A DNA stretch of 64,000 nucleotides from CALECP01 sp964389925 (GCA_964389925.1 CAYMGE010000007.1:45167-109166); one strand, 5' to 3'. Shown: positions 52,401 to 60,591, counted from the first letter of the stretch. Translations and numbers: made by a program. Notes: generated by a model not told the origin, from the letters alone.

Positions 52401-52922
52401 TTTTTGGGCGTAGGTGATCGCTTGGGTGTAATTTTGGGATTCGGCCGATTCACGCCCCAATTCGCGCAGCTTGGCGATCACCTCCTGATGCAACGCCTCC
52501 CGCTGAATCGTCGCCCAATCGTTAAACAGATCACTCTCCGCCACATACAACTGCGCCAACAACCCGCCGCGATACGCCAGCACATCCCCCGCCCGCACCG
52601 CCGCCACGTCGATCCAGTGATCGCACTGCAAGTTGAACTGCACCGTCTGGCGCGTCACCAAAAGATAAGGCGGCTCGGCCTCCTTGTTGCCAATCGCCAA
52701 CTGCAACTGACGCAGCGTTTGGCGCAAATTTTGCCTCGCCTTCTTCGGCTCAACATCAGGCCAAAGCAACAGGGCGAGTTCTCCGCGTCGATGGGGTCGG
52801 TCTGCTTCAACGGCGAGATAGGCGAGCAAGGCGCGGGTGCGGTCAGAGTATAGTTTTGTGATCGGGCGGTCGTCTATGGCAACTTCAAACGCATCGAGCA
52901 GGCGCAGGCGTAAGGATGGCAT
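49425..52922 (-). CDS. SARP-type regulator: winged HTH, BTAD, NB-ARC and TPR-like domains
   Basis: 1165-residue AfsR-like STAND transcription factor. An OmpR/SARP winged helix (1-95; RTRALLAYLAVEADRPHRRGELALLLWPDVEPKKARQNLRQTLRQLQ) precedes a bacterial transcriptional activation domain (about 100-245; DWMRYLIADGQSAEAQRVYEKCKQVLWDELGVEPSAET), a NB-ARC ATPase (about 262-560; Walker A GLGGTGKTRLALA, Walker B LLLYLDNCED, TTSRQSF, a GHPLSIELAASWVR helix) and a long TPR-like superhelix (600-1165). Two heptamer repeats lie inside the coding sequence. The upstream TPR gene is 48 bases away on the same strand. Such proteins usually activate nearby metabolic or antibiotic genes; the target is unknown. 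Confidence 0.88.
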   Translation of the reverse strand: MPSLRLRLLDAFEVAIDDRPITKLYSDRTRALLAYLAVEADRPHRRGELALLLWPDVEPKKARQNLRQTLRQLQLAIGNKEAEPPYLLVTRQTVQFNLQCDHWIDVAAVRAGDVLAYRGGLLAQLYVAESDLFNDWATIQREALHQEVIAKLRELGRESAESQNYTQAITYAQKQVEIDAWREEAYQDWMRYLIADGQSAEAQRVYEKCKQVLWDELGVEPSAETTAILGRMKDEGGRMKAAALPSNLPRGKAPLIGRKQELREIGDLLANPDCRWLTLVGLGGTGKTRLALAAAHRAVEESADYPDGVWFVSLVGATDMLPIAAALNLTFQSDDSPHDQLRNYLRDKQLLLYLDNCEDLLNEGAWLTDLLTVAPNITLLTTSRQSFDQPDEWIFDVSGLQTTHHAPRTTLSHAAELFLQAARRAHARFNPTGDDLIAIESLCTVVQGHPLSIELAASWVRLLSVGEISAEIERNLTLFDTDLRHLPTRQRNLRHVLDYTWGTLTAHERDVMARLAVFRGAFERDAAQAVANARLLDLLQLINRSLVQRMGDRFGLHEAVRQYAAEQLTDAPAALLRHAEWYARQTAAWFPQLHGWNAATAREEMGAAGENIRRAWATAIEQRRGDLISDMLFGWAAFLQQQGRLQTLGDQLAAARLGNFSADLTPKLQAYHAFILFQLGETAQATALMDAVFAELLTLPDENERGILVGQAGQLYLRGGKRPDLAATLTDTLAQTTQPVGETHLLWALMKLAFKHDQHQKIEQYGVRCLAILRVTGDRLGEAETLMQLGRAAERRELRESAEKYLLEAIQIATQIGSQLIELDARNSLGDLYYHQGKFTKAEAEWLTALDLAKRLGVRRLIGRASNNLGALYSKTGRHTEARANAERYLTIASDLRDYVGQAVALINLAYMTRDALDFPRTHQLLERSLTAAKIAQDYFRQAVAYHCLALNYILLADFENADAAFDLATELDERHDNAMFGKYAAYIRLVMGFVGGHSAETLTKTAQPLLSPPDDDAHLNAHVLYRLATVWIAIRREQYAHALDQLTALDQHDPVPALLYNQVARTAIKAWLHLQLGNESEARGLSEGISLLIGRFNPIASEAYITLLYWLETLRDTNSDHLPAAVTHVRQMMATIAQNLTDDSTRTRWRSFWLHRRILDLVES
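51692..51719 (-). repeat. Heptamer tandem repeat (GCGTGGT)x4 in the SARP gene
   Basis: Four perfect copies of GCGTGGT on the plus strand, coding THHAPRTT-like sequence on the minus strand in the NB-ARC part. The unit is not a multiple of three, so a change of one copy would shift the frame. Confidence 0.85.
52204..52231 (-). repeat. Heptamer tandem repeat (TTCATCC) with one variant unit
   Basis: Units TTCATCC, TTCCGCC, TTCATCC, TTCATCC in a row in the BTAD/NB-ARC linker of the SARP gene; they code RMKDEGGRMK. Loss or gain of a unit would shift the frame. Confidence 0.8.
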
Positions 52923-52970
52923 GGGGAGATTATAGGCAACGGTGGGCGGTCAATCAAAAAGATAACCAAT

Positions 52971-54314
52971 TCATGCTGCCCCCCTCTGCTGTAGCTGGCC
53001 AAGCAACTGTTCAGCCAGCGGCAACAGCGGGTATTGATTTTGGCGTGCAAGGGCGACTGCTTCCAATGCCAACGGCAGCGCGGCCGCATCTTGACCATCT
53101 AACTCATAGGTCAATGCGAGATTGTGGGCATAGACTGCAATCCCACGTTGATCCCCCATTTGGCGTGCAAGTGCGAGCGCGTGTTGCAGATGTTCGATTG
53201 CACTGCCGTAATCTTTCTGTGACTTTGCCAACAACCCCAGCCGCCCCGAAACGTGGGCGATACCGTCTAGGTTGCCCAACTTTTGACTGATCGAAAGACT
53301 CTGCTGGTAGAAACGATACGCTTGTTCAAGTTCCCCCGCGATGCTGGCTAATTTTCCGAGAAACGAGTAAGTCGTGACGAGACCTGCTTGGTCGCCGAAC
53401 TCTTTCTTGATCGTCATACTGCGCTCAAAATACCATTTGGCCTCATCATACTGTTCGGCCGATGTCAGAATCGCCCCCATCTGATGCAGTATCCGCGCAA
53501 TGCTGCTCCCGTCGCCCAACGCCTCCTGAATGCTGAGAGCCTGTTCTGACAGTTGCCACGCCGCATCCAAATTGTCGTAGTGAAAGGCGAGGGAGCCGAG
53601 CGCGTAGGTCGCTTTGGCAGCGGTTGACCAGTAGGCGAGTTCGGGAACGAGCGGGTCTTCATCCCAGTTGAGTCTGCGCGAGCGGTTGAAATCGGTGAAA
53701 TCGGCCGAAACGGGCGCGTGATGTTCATCTAAAAGCGAACGACAATGTGCTTTTAGCGCGTCCGTCGTCGTCAGAAATTGAATGTGCGGTCGGATCAGGT
53801 CGAGCGTTTTGTGGAATAGTGTTTCGGCCGATTGATCTTCTCCCCGCGCCGCTGCCACAGACCCAAGCTGGTACATGGTGACGATTTGCCCATGTAGATC
53901 GTCTGTCTCTTCCCAAAAGGCAAACACTCGCTCATACAGCTTTTGAGCCATTTCTAGCTCACCCAATTCAAAGATCAACGTCGCCTTGTCTTGTAGGAGC
54001 AGGTGGGTTTTTTCGGCCGATTCTAACCGATACGCCATTTGCAGCCCACCGTCTAGCAATCCAAGCAGATCATCCCAATAGCCATGCACGCGCAAATAGC
54101 CCCGCGCAGGATTGCCGATGATACGAAGTAGCTCAAAATAATCCCCCCACAATGACCGAGCGGTCAACTGCTGAACTGACTGAATGATGTTGTCATGGTC
54201 ATCGGCGAGCAGCGTGTAGTTGTTGGGGTTGTGTGCGCTGTGCTGCTGGGCAAGCGTATAGAAGTAGTCGGCGTGTATGTTGGTTGCTACCCCAAAATAG
54301 GTCTGCCAATCCAT
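52971..54314 (-). CDS. TPR-repeat protein, partner of the HTH-NB-ARC gene
   Basis: 447 residues from the ATG at 54314; a GTG four codons earlier is possible. Almost the whole chain is TPR-like helix pairs, such as LIFELGELEMAQKLYERVFAFWEETD, GSLAFHYDNLDAAWQLSEQALSIQEALGD, GAILTSAEQYDEAKWYFERSMTIKKEFGD, GKLASIAGELEQAYRFYQQSLSISQKLGN and GLLAKSQKDYGSAIEHLQHALALARQMGD. It begins two bases after the stop of the HTH-NB-ARC gene (TAAGGATG), so it is translationally coupled. In the paralogues at 57587-60070 and 60674-63190 the same TPR part is fused to the ATPase. Confidence 0.85.
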   Translation of the reverse strand: MDWQTYFGVATNIHADYFYTLAQQHSAHNPNNYTLLADDHDNIIQSVQQLTARSLWGDYFELLRIIGNPARGYLRVHGYWDDLLGLLDGGLQMAYRLESAEKTHLLLQDKATLIFELGELEMAQKLYERVFAFWEETDDLHGQIVTMYQLGSVAAARGEDQSAETLFHKTLDLIRPHIQFLTTTDALKAHCRSLLDEHHAPVSADFTDFNRSRRLNWDEDPLVPELAYWSTAAKATYALGSLAFHYDNLDAAWQLSEQALSIQEALGDGSSIARILHQMGAILTSAEQYDEAKWYFERSMTIKKEFGDQAGLVTTYSFLGKLASIAGELEQAYRFYQQSLSISQKLGNLDGIAHVSGRLGLLAKSQKDYGSAIEHLQHALALARQMGDQRGIAVYAHNLALTYELDGQDAAALPLALEAVALARQNQYPLLPLAEQLLGQLQQRGAA

Positions 54315-54316
54315 CC

Positions 54317-55705
54317 TTACCCCCACTTTTTCACAATGTCGGACATAATAAAGTAGTGCGTTAGCTGGTGAATGGTGTAACGACGGGCGAGTAGCGTGCC
54401 TGTTGGATTGATGAGTGACATAAAAACGAGCTGACGCAGCCCGTCGCTAAATTCAGGATCATCAACTCGACTGACGCTTTTGAGCGCGGGTTTTGTGCCG
54501 CCAATTTTCACCGAAAAGGTTGAGGTGGATACGAGAACCTTTTGCGCCGCTAGCTTGAGCAAATCCCACGACTGCTTAAACACGAAGCGATAAAATTCGC
54601 GGTCGCGTTCCTCAAACTTGGCATTTTTCAGAATAGTCAGCACCTCATCTAGCTCCAGCCAAAAAAGTTGCCCAATGACCAGCTTCATCGCCAGCGGTGC
54701 GCCGCCTGTAACCGCATGAACTTCGAGTAGCAACTTTTCTGGTGCAGATGCAACTTCCTGCACCCCCTTCTTCTGACTTTCAAAGCGCAAAAATTCAAGC
54801 CCCTCTTTTTCTGGCAATCCCTGTAGCCGAATAACGTGTAGTGGGTCAAAGGGGAAGATGTGGCGTGTCGTGATAAAGGTTTTCGACTGGCCGCGAATAT
54901 CGGCCAGTTGATTTAACAAGTCGCGGGCGTTTGGAACCGTTTCAAGATTGTCGAGAACGATCAAAACACGCTTATCGGCAAGTAGATATTTGACCGCCTC
55001 ACGCTTTTGCTCGATGGGCATTTGGGCAATGTCGATGCGGTTGCACTGTCGGCCGATCTCCCCCATCAGTTGCTCAAAATCGAAGTCCGAAACCTCGACC
55101 CGCTCGACCCCTTCACCGACAAATCGTTCAGTTTTCGCCGATGTCCACACGACATGCTCGAAATCGCCACGCTGCATCGATAGATCAATCGCCTCTTGTG
55201 CCAGTGCGGTTTTGCCGATACCGCCCAAGCCGTGCAGTGCAATGATCGGTTTGCTCTCGTCTTGGAGCGCGTCGAGAAGTCCAGCGAGTTCGGCCGATCT
55301 CCCAATCAGTTTTACATACCCCTTCGTCGGTAGTGTAGCGTGGGGGGATTCGGCCGATTCTTCCACCAACCACTGCGGCTCGATCTGCACAATCTCCTCA
55401 TCGCTCAACGCCCAATACCCCTCCGCGCTGAGAAACGCCGCCGCCTCATCCCTTGTTGTAATGCCGCTGCATTGATAAAAAACAGCCAGTAACCCGATCA
55501 ATGTATGACGATCATCAGTGTTGATGCGGCGCTTGCCATTTTCCCATTTATTGACGGTGGGTGTCGTGTAGGTCAGCCCTGTTTCCATGCTCAATAAGTC
55601 AGCGAGCCTACCTTGCGTCAAATCGCCGCTTGTCTCAGGGTCGCGGGAACGTTTGCGGTATTGTTTGAATAATGTTCTAAATTTCTCACTCATCTTTTTT
55701 GTCAT
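54317..55705 (-). CDS. HTH-module NB-ARC (STAND) ATPase lacking the TPR part
   Basis: 462 residues from the ATG at 55705, which overlaps the upstream TGA (ATGA); an ATG at 55693 is an alternative. Residues 1-113 are the shared HTH module (LTQGRLADLLSMETGLTYTTPTVNKWENGKRRI, then YWALSDEEIVQIEPQWL). The NB-ARC unit (about 130-400) has Walker A HGLGGIGKTALAQEA, Walker B RVLIVLDNLETVPN, TTRHIFPF, and VTGGAPLAMKLVIGQ. It ends with a short winged-helix-like part (RYTIHQLTHYFIMSDIVKKWG). The expected TPR sensor is a separate ORF right behind it. It probably switches transcription by ATP-dependent oligomerisation. Confidence 0.86.
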   Translation of the reverse strand: MTKKMSEKFRTLFKQYRKRSRDPETSGDLTQGRLADLLSMETGLTYTTPTVNKWENGKRRINTDDRHTLIGLLAVFYQCSGITTRDEAAAFLSAEGYWALSDEEIVQIEPQWLVEESAESPHATLPTKGYVKLIGRSAELAGLLDALQDESKPIIALHGLGGIGKTALAQEAIDLSMQRGDFEHVVWTSAKTERFVGEGVERVEVSDFDFEQLMGEIGRQCNRIDIAQMPIEQKREAVKYLLADKRVLIVLDNLETVPNARDLLNQLADIRGQSKTFITTRHIFPFDPLHVIRLQGLPEKEGLEFLRFESQKKGVQEVASAPEKLLLEVHAVTGGAPLAMKLVIGQLFWLELDEVLTILKNAKFEERDREFYRFVFKQSWDLLKLAAQKVLVSTSTFSVKIGGTKPALKSVSRVDDPEFSDGLRQLVFMSLINPTGTLLARRYTIHQLTHYFIMSDIVKKWG

Positions 55706-57315
55706 CTTGTTTTGTATCCCCATAAACAGAGTCCAATGGTTGTACCTGTAAAAAGGATTAGGTTTGCCCAAAGCGGCAACCATCCCTTGATAAGCGCGAT
55801 GATGGAAAGGGCAATGTTGAGGTAGACGAGGCTAGCCGCGGGGTGGATATTGAGCCACCTTTGGGTTCGTTTTCGGCCGAAAACGAACCAGATCACAAAC
55901 GTTGCGATTGTAAAAACCCGACCTAAAAACAAATCATAATTCAACGCCCCGTTACAAAGCAGCAACATTACCGCAACGCCTCCAAGCCCTCTGAATGTGA
56001 AGGTTGGCGGATTTCGCACTAGAACAACGATCCAAACGGCAATAAAGGCGATAATGTATTCAATAGCTAGAAAGATGAGAAGAAAATCGTCTACCGATAA
56101 CGTCGTTATATCCCCCATCGCGCCACCTGCAAATATGTAAATCGCGTAGATCGAAACTGGAATCAATATGCCAATGATGGCAATAAGTTGCCAATCTGGC
56201 AAAAAGTCCGATGCACGCTTGCGCTGCTCCCAAATAGCCATGCCGATCAGCACAACCAACAAAGCATATCCTGTTACTTCGTTTGTCAAAAAATCGTGGA
56301 ACGCATACACAAACCATGCAAGAAATGTCCCAATTCCATACATCACCAAAAATATCAGCTCTCCCTCAATGAGTTTTATCTCGCCATCAAACCACTTGTG
56401 ATGATTGACTGGATTACGGCGTGCTGATACATAACTAAGCAGCAGCGCAACGCCGATAAAACCCCACAAAATGAACGGCGGGACTGCCCACTGGTTGATG
56501 TAGTAAAGAGTAGCGACAAAAGCAAACGCAAAAAACATGCCAATTGTGTAGCCAATATATGCCCCTGTCATTTTGAAAAAGAGGACGACGGCATTTTGTC
56601 GAAAGGTTTGTGGCTCAAAGCGTGTTTGGGCTTCTTGCGGGGTCACCACGCCGATAAAAAGCGGCACGATGAGACTGCCTATTGCATAGCGAACAGACGC
56701 ATCTGCACGTAAATCAACTTCCTCAATCGGCCACTGAAAAAATGGCATCACAAGCCATGACGTTCCAATCCATACAAAAAGCGCGAGAAAGAAGATCAAT
56801 GCGCCTAGTGGTGTGATATATCCTGTTAGCACGGAAAAGCAGTATAGAAAAACACCCGCCCAGCTCGATTTTGAATGGTTGTCTATCTCAGAGAGACGAA
56901 AAAATTGTGCAAGCCAATCGCGCAGCCATTGCAGCGGATTGACCCGCGTGTTGATTTGAGAATGGGTTTGCGCTGGTGTCGGAGGGAGCGCAATCGTAGG
57001 CCAAACGTGTCTCTTTTCTGAATCAGTCAGCGGCGCATAGCCGCCCGTTGTGAGCAGGTTGTCCGCCTGATCTACTGCCTGAATTTCGCCACATTTGACC
57101 AAAACAGAGACAATCCCAACCAGCAAATCGCGCCGCTCAGACGAGATTTTGCGTACATTGCGCTCCCAGCGGCTGATGTCGGATGCGGAGTAAATCAGTT
57201 CAGGATTGCACGCTGCCAACATGTCCGCAAAGCGACTTTGCGTCAATTGACCACCCTTTTGTGGGTCTGTCGCGTTTTTGCGGTGTTTTTTGAGCAATGT
57301 GCCAAAGGTTGTCAT
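55702..57315 (-). CDS. HTH-module protein with multi-helix membrane domain
   Basis: 537 residues. The N-terminal 108 residues are the same HTH module (LTQSRFADMLAACNPELIYSASDISRWERNVRKISSERRDLL ... YAPLTDSEKRHVWP). The remainder (about 155-537) has about ten to twelve hydrophobic segments and no charged active site that I recognise. A DNA-binding module joined to a polytopic membrane domain suggests a membrane-tethered regulator or an integral sensor. Its stop overlaps the next gene's ATG. A tiny plus-strand gene lies 166 bases upstream in the divergent direction. Confidence 0.8.
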   Translation of the reverse strand: MTTFGTLLKKHRKNATDPQKGGQLTQSRFADMLAACNPELIYSASDISRWERNVRKISSERRDLLVGIVSVLVKCGEIQAVDQADNLLTTGGYAPLTDSEKRHVWPTIALPPTPAQTHSQINTRVNPLQWLRDWLAQFFRLSEIDNHSKSSWAGVFLYCFSVLTGYITPLGALIFFLALFVWIGTSWLVMPFFQWPIEEVDLRADASVRYAIGSLIVPLFIGVVTPQEAQTRFEPQTFRQNAVVLFFKMTGAYIGYTIGMFFAFAFVATLYYINQWAVPPFILWGFIGVALLLSYVSARRNPVNHHKWFDGEIKLIEGELIFLVMYGIGTFLAWFVYAFHDFLTNEVTGYALLVVLIGMAIWEQRKRASDFLPDWQLIAIIGILIPVSIYAIYIFAGGAMGDITTLSVDDFLLIFLAIEYIIAFIAVWIVVLVRNPPTFTFRGLGGVAVMLLLCNGALNYDLFLGRVFTIATFVIWFVFGRKRTQRWLNIHPAASLVYLNIALSIIALIKGWLPLWANLILFTGTTIGLCLWGYKTR

Positions 57316-57457
57316 CTCAAAATTACCTTATCGCCAAAGTTGCCAGAAGTGGCAACAAAAATTGCCATCCTCGCCATTAAAAGTTGCCGCCGCAACCCCT
57401 AACATAAAGGTCAGATTCACTGAAATGCATTTTTCAAATGCGGTGAACAAAGGCCTT

Positions 57458-57476
57458 TGTCTCCGTGCAGGAGACA
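57458..57476 (+). promoter_or_regulatory. Hairpin that can hide the Shine-Dalgarno of the 19-residue ORF
   Basis: TGTCTCC-gtgca-GGAGACA is a perfect 7-bp stem with the GGAG ribosome binding site in its 3' arm, 4-5 bases before the ATG at 57481. Translation of the small ORF could be switched by opening this hairpin. Confidence 0.45.
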
Positions 57477-57480
57477 GTCC

Positions 57481-57540
57481 ATGCACACTTTCTATGGTGG
57501 CGAAGACAACGTCGATGACATCGACATCAACGGTCGCTAA
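57481..57540 (+). CDS. Candidate 19-residue small ORF
   Basis: ATG to TAA codes MHTFYGGEDNVDDIDINGR. A GGAG ribosome binding site lies 7-10 bases upstream, in a hairpin, and a terminator (57559-57583) follows 19 bases later. An independent short plus-strand transcript is therefore likely, although the peptide has no signal sequence and no known homologue that I can name. It sits between two HTH-module genes and points away from the one starting at 57315. Confidence 0.4.
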   Translation: MHTFYGGEDNVDDIDINGR

Positions 57541-57558
57541 AGCCACAAACAACCGAGG

Positions 57559-57583
57559 AGAAGCGCGGATCCCGCTTCTTTTT
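57559..57583 (+). terminator. Rho-independent terminator of the small-ORF transcript
   Basis: AGAAGCG and CGCTTCT flank a 7-base loop, followed by TTTT on the plus strand. It stands just before the stop of the minus-strand gene ending at 57587. Confidence 0.65.
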
Positions 57584-57586
57584 CCC

Positions 57587-60070
57587 TCACAACAATTTAT
57601 CCATCAAATCAGCACGAAGCTGTTGTAGGCGATAATCGGCCGAAGCCCCCAGCCCCTCAACCACCGCCAACGCCGCCTCCCACTTCTCCCGCGCTACCTT
57701 CTGCTTGTCCCAAAAATCAAATGTATCCCCCAAACTATCCAACGACAGCGCGAGATGTTTTTGATCATCCAGTAACTCCCACACTTTAATTGCCTTGTGC
57801 AACCAATAGTCAGCCTTGCCATACTCGTTCTGTAAAAGATAAGCGTTCGCCATATTGTGCCGCATTAGGCCGATAGTTTGAAACTCTCCCAACTGTTCAA
57901 GTTTAGACTTATTTAGCTTTTCAAGAGCCGCAATCGCTCGTTCAGGATTCTCTTGCGCCAAAAAGAGCGTGCTTTGCGTCAGCCATAACGAATGGTGCAG
58001 GGTCGTGACATTAGATGGCAAAAGAGCCTTGGCCTGAGCCAGCGTCTCGTTTGCATCATCGTATAAATTTTGTGACCGTTGCACCCTTGCCAAGTTGAGT
58101 AGCAGTCGCGCGTGCATCGTCGCTGTGTCGTCGTTGAGTCGGGCGATGCCGGTGCGAAAATGTGTTTCAGCCTCATTGAATGCGCCCGTCAGAAGCGCAA
58201 TTGTGCCAAGTAAATTGTTTGTCGCAATAGCGTTACTTGGGCGCGTTGTGGCAAATACATCGCGTGCTTTTTCTGCAAACAGCTTTGACCGCGTATAGTC
58301 AAAAATGTCGCGGTAATCAAGCGCGAGATTGTAATGAACCTGTGCCAAAAGTGTTGTATCTTGCAGCGGGATGGCGAGGTTTTCTGAACGATGATGTGTA
58401 TCGAGGGCGAGGGTGAGCTGTTTTTGCAAACGGTGCAGATACCCAAGCTGATTGTAGCACAGGCAACGTTGCTCATCGGTGAGCCAATCGGCCGAAACAA
58501 ACCGCTCATGCAGTGGAATCCATTCGGGTGCAAATCCGCGCCGAGTGACAAATTGATAGAGTGTCAACGAAAATTGATAGAGAGCCTGCTGCAACTCAGG
58601 TGCATCGTCAGCATGAGAAAGCGCAAGCCGAAATGCCTGAAAGATGTTGGCGCGGTTGCGGTCGAAGAGATGCGTATCAGCCGAATCCAACACGTCAACC
58701 CGCCGTTGCCAGTAGCGCACCACCGCCAACGCCTCAATGTGCAGCGACGCTTCCTGCGCGTTGATGTAGTAGCGCGTCAAATTATGCAAGCTATACCAGT
58801 AACTTTTTGGCGTTCCGTGTGTGTGCAACAGGCCAACCTGATTGGCTTGTTGAATCGCGCTCAAGCAATCATACTCAGGCAGCCCCCCCGCAATGCGTAA
58901 TGTTTCCTCCCCCGCGCCCTCATTGCTGATGAAGTAGAGGAGACGTAGGAGGGTTTTGGTTTCGGCCGATAACATCCCCCACAACTCCGCATAGATATTG
59001 TCAAAAAACTGCTGAACCTCAGCCAACTGCATTGACCGCAAAATTCTCAAGATGCGCCCTATCGAAAACGTTTTTGAGTACCGCGCGACCAAATTTAACG
59101 CTTCTGGATGTCCGCCCACACCCTCATAAAGCCCATTGAGATCATCTAGCTCAAGCGCAGGGTTAAGCTGTCGCAGCAAAGATAACGCCACATCCCGCGC
59201 TAAATCGGGCATCAGGACAACGTCAATGGAAGCCGGCGACAGCGTGGGAGGTGCCACCCGTGTCGTAAATAAAACGCGCGTTGTCGTTGGAAGTTGGGTG
59301 ATAAGGTCAATGACTGCTGTAAGCTGTGTTTCATCTTCTACACCGTCAATTACAAGCAAACAGGTCGTTTGTTGTAGCGCAATCCGCACCTGATGCAGTT
59401 GGATGGTCGTCGGCTGTTCATTTAGTCCAGCGAGCCGCAACTTTTCGACAAGCTGTAAAACTAATGCAGGAAACTTTGCGACTGAGAGCCAGTGTAGCTC
59501 AGAAAAAGATGTTGTTTGCAAAAAACGCCGCAAGCACGCATTTGCCAACTTCGTTTTGCCGATCCCGCGCCGTCCTTGCAGGGCGATGTGAATCCCGCTC
59601 TCTTTGTTTGCTAACCGGTTGGCAACAGTCGTCACTAGCTCGTCAATGCCAACCGCAACGCCCAAAACAGGCCAGCCAGCAATCCGCTCGGCATTTGACA
59701 ACGTCTGCTTACCCGTTGGCAATGGCGCTTTTCCGCTAATCCAACTTGGATCAAGGCCGCGAATTTCATCTTCTGTCAATGGGGCGTAATTACCGCTAGC
59801 GAGTAGCTCATTCGCCTGCTCAAGCGAAGTCAACCCGCCACATTTGAACAATACCTTGATGATGCCAAAAAGCAGAGCGCGATCTTGATGGCTGATGCTA
59901 TTCTTGCCGCGTTCCCAGTTGCTCAGTGCGGCATGTGAATAGATCACGCCGACCGCATTTTCCAACTCTTTGACAAACGCCATTTGCGTAAATGTCTGTT
60001 TGACATCTTCAACACATTTCCGACTCTTGTTACGCAACTTCCGCAGACATGTTCCAAACGCCTTGCTCAT
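57587..60070 (-). CDS. HTH-module NB-ARC TPR regulator
   Basis: 827 residues. HTH module (1-111; FTQMAFVKELENAVGVIYSHAALSNWERGKNSI ... YAPLTEDEIRGLDPSWI), NB-ARC (about 140-420; Walker A LQGRRGIGKTKLANACL, Walker B CLLVIDGVEDE, LFTTRVAPPT, VGGHPEALNLVARYSK), a winged segment (SYWYSLHNLTRYYINAQEA), then TPR repeats (about 505-825; GYLHRLQKQLTLALDTHHRSENLA, GTIALLTGAFNEAETHFRTGIARL, MANAYLLQNEYGKADYWLHKAIKVW). It is probably a STAND sensor whose TPR part binds a peptide or protein ligand. It lies 308 bases from the divergent secreted-peptide gene at 60379. Confidence 0.86.
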   Translation of the reverse strand: MSKAFGTCLRKLRNKSRKCVEDVKQTFTQMAFVKELENAVGVIYSHAALSNWERGKNSISHQDRALLFGIIKVLFKCGGLTSLEQANELLASGNYAPLTEDEIRGLDPSWISGKAPLPTGKQTLSNAERIAGWPVLGVAVGIDELVTTVANRLANKESGIHIALQGRRGIGKTKLANACLRRFLQTTSFSELHWLSVAKFPALVLQLVEKLRLAGLNEQPTTIQLHQVRIALQQTTCLLVIDGVEDETQLTAVIDLITQLPTTTRVLFTTRVAPPTLSPASIDVVLMPDLARDVALSLLRQLNPALELDDLNGLYEGVGGHPEALNLVARYSKTFSIGRILRILRSMQLAEVQQFFDNIYAELWGMLSAETKTLLRLLYFISNEGAGEETLRIAGGLPEYDCLSAIQQANQVGLLHTHGTPKSYWYSLHNLTRYYINAQEASLHIEALAVVRYWQRRVDVLDSADTHLFDRNRANIFQAFRLALSHADDAPELQQALYQFSLTLYQFVTRRGFAPEWIPLHERFVSADWLTDEQRCLCYNQLGYLHRLQKQLTLALDTHHRSENLAIPLQDTTLLAQVHYNLALDYRDIFDYTRSKLFAEKARDVFATTRPSNAIATNNLLGTIALLTGAFNEAETHFRTGIARLNDDTATMHARLLLNLARVQRSQNLYDDANETLAQAKALLPSNVTTLHHSLWLTQSTLFLAQENPERAIAALEKLNKSKLEQLGEFQTIGLMRHNMANAYLLQNEYGKADYWLHKAIKVWELLDDQKHLALSLDSLGDTFDFWDKQKVAREKWEAALAVVEGLGASADYRLQQLRADLMDKLL

Positions 60071-60378
60071 TGAAAACCTTTTTGATGGGGTTGTGCGTCA
60101 CAAATCAAAACATATAGCGAGATTGTTTCTCTAAAGACACACAAACTTTTTGCGATTGCCCTCCTGGTGAGCAACAGCATTTAATGTTTCCACTTTACTG
60201 CGTTTACAGCGTTCACGCAACGCCAGTCAATTTTCAGAATAGCTTAAATTCAGCATCCAAAATTTAAGAGCCTCCCCGTTCAACTTAAACCGTTCCACCA
60301 GTATGATACCAATGTAATTACGAAACGAGTTAGCCGGCTAGCTCCCAACGAAATCTATATTCACGTTAGGAGCTTAAA
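60071..60378. other. Divergent promoter region between a STAND regulator and a small peptide gene
   Basis: 308 AT-rich bases with no ORF of note. The 3' part holds the TAGCCGGCTA palindrome and the ribosome binding site of the peptide gene. Promoter boxes could not be placed with confidence. Confidence 0.5.
60328..60345 (+). promoter_or_regulatory. GAGTTAGCC/GGCTAGCTC palindrome in the leader of the peptide gene
   Basis: A hyphenless palindrome (core TAGCCGGCTA) 34 bases before the ATG at 60379. A related hairpin (GTTAGC-caaca-GCTAAC, 63580-63596) is in the leader of the small secreted protein at 63603. Both are followed by a CCAAC-type string. Confidence 0.5.
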
Positions 60379-60591
60379 ATGCAAACCTTAAAAGGAACGA
60401 ACCTATACATCTCTGGCGCACTGGTCTTAGCAACCCTGTACGCCCTTATCGCCAGCGTTGCCGCGCCCGTCGCGCCTCTGCAATCTGGCCTCACCGACAA
60501 CTTCGCCGTAGCAGAATTGCTTGATGGCCCCATGGACTTCATTCAAGGTTGTTCTGATGGTGGCGGTCAGGGCGGAACTTGTTCAATTTAA
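60379..60591 (+). CDS. Small secreted peptide precursor with two C-terminal cysteines
   Basis: 70 residues with AGGAG eight bases before the ATG. A signal-peptide-like N terminus (LYISGALVLATLYALIASVAAP) is followed by about 38 residues ending in GCSDGGGQGGTCSI, where two Cys span a Gly-rich loop. It looks like an exported peptide, possibly disulfide-bonded or processed, rather than a structural protein. It is transcribed away from the HTH-NB-ARC-TPR gene at 60070 and towards the one ending at 60674. No known family is evident to me, and no modification enzyme lies nearby. Confidence 0.6.
   Translation: MQTLKGTNLYISGALVLATLYALIASVAAPVAPLQSGLTDNFAVAELLDGPMDFIQGCSDGGGQGGTCSI

Noticed and set aside
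60379..60591. Lanthipeptide or other RiPP precursor
   Set aside because: The two Cys and Gly-rich end are suggestive, but no modification enzyme, leader protease or dedicated ABC exporter is in the window, so only a secreted peptide is claimed.
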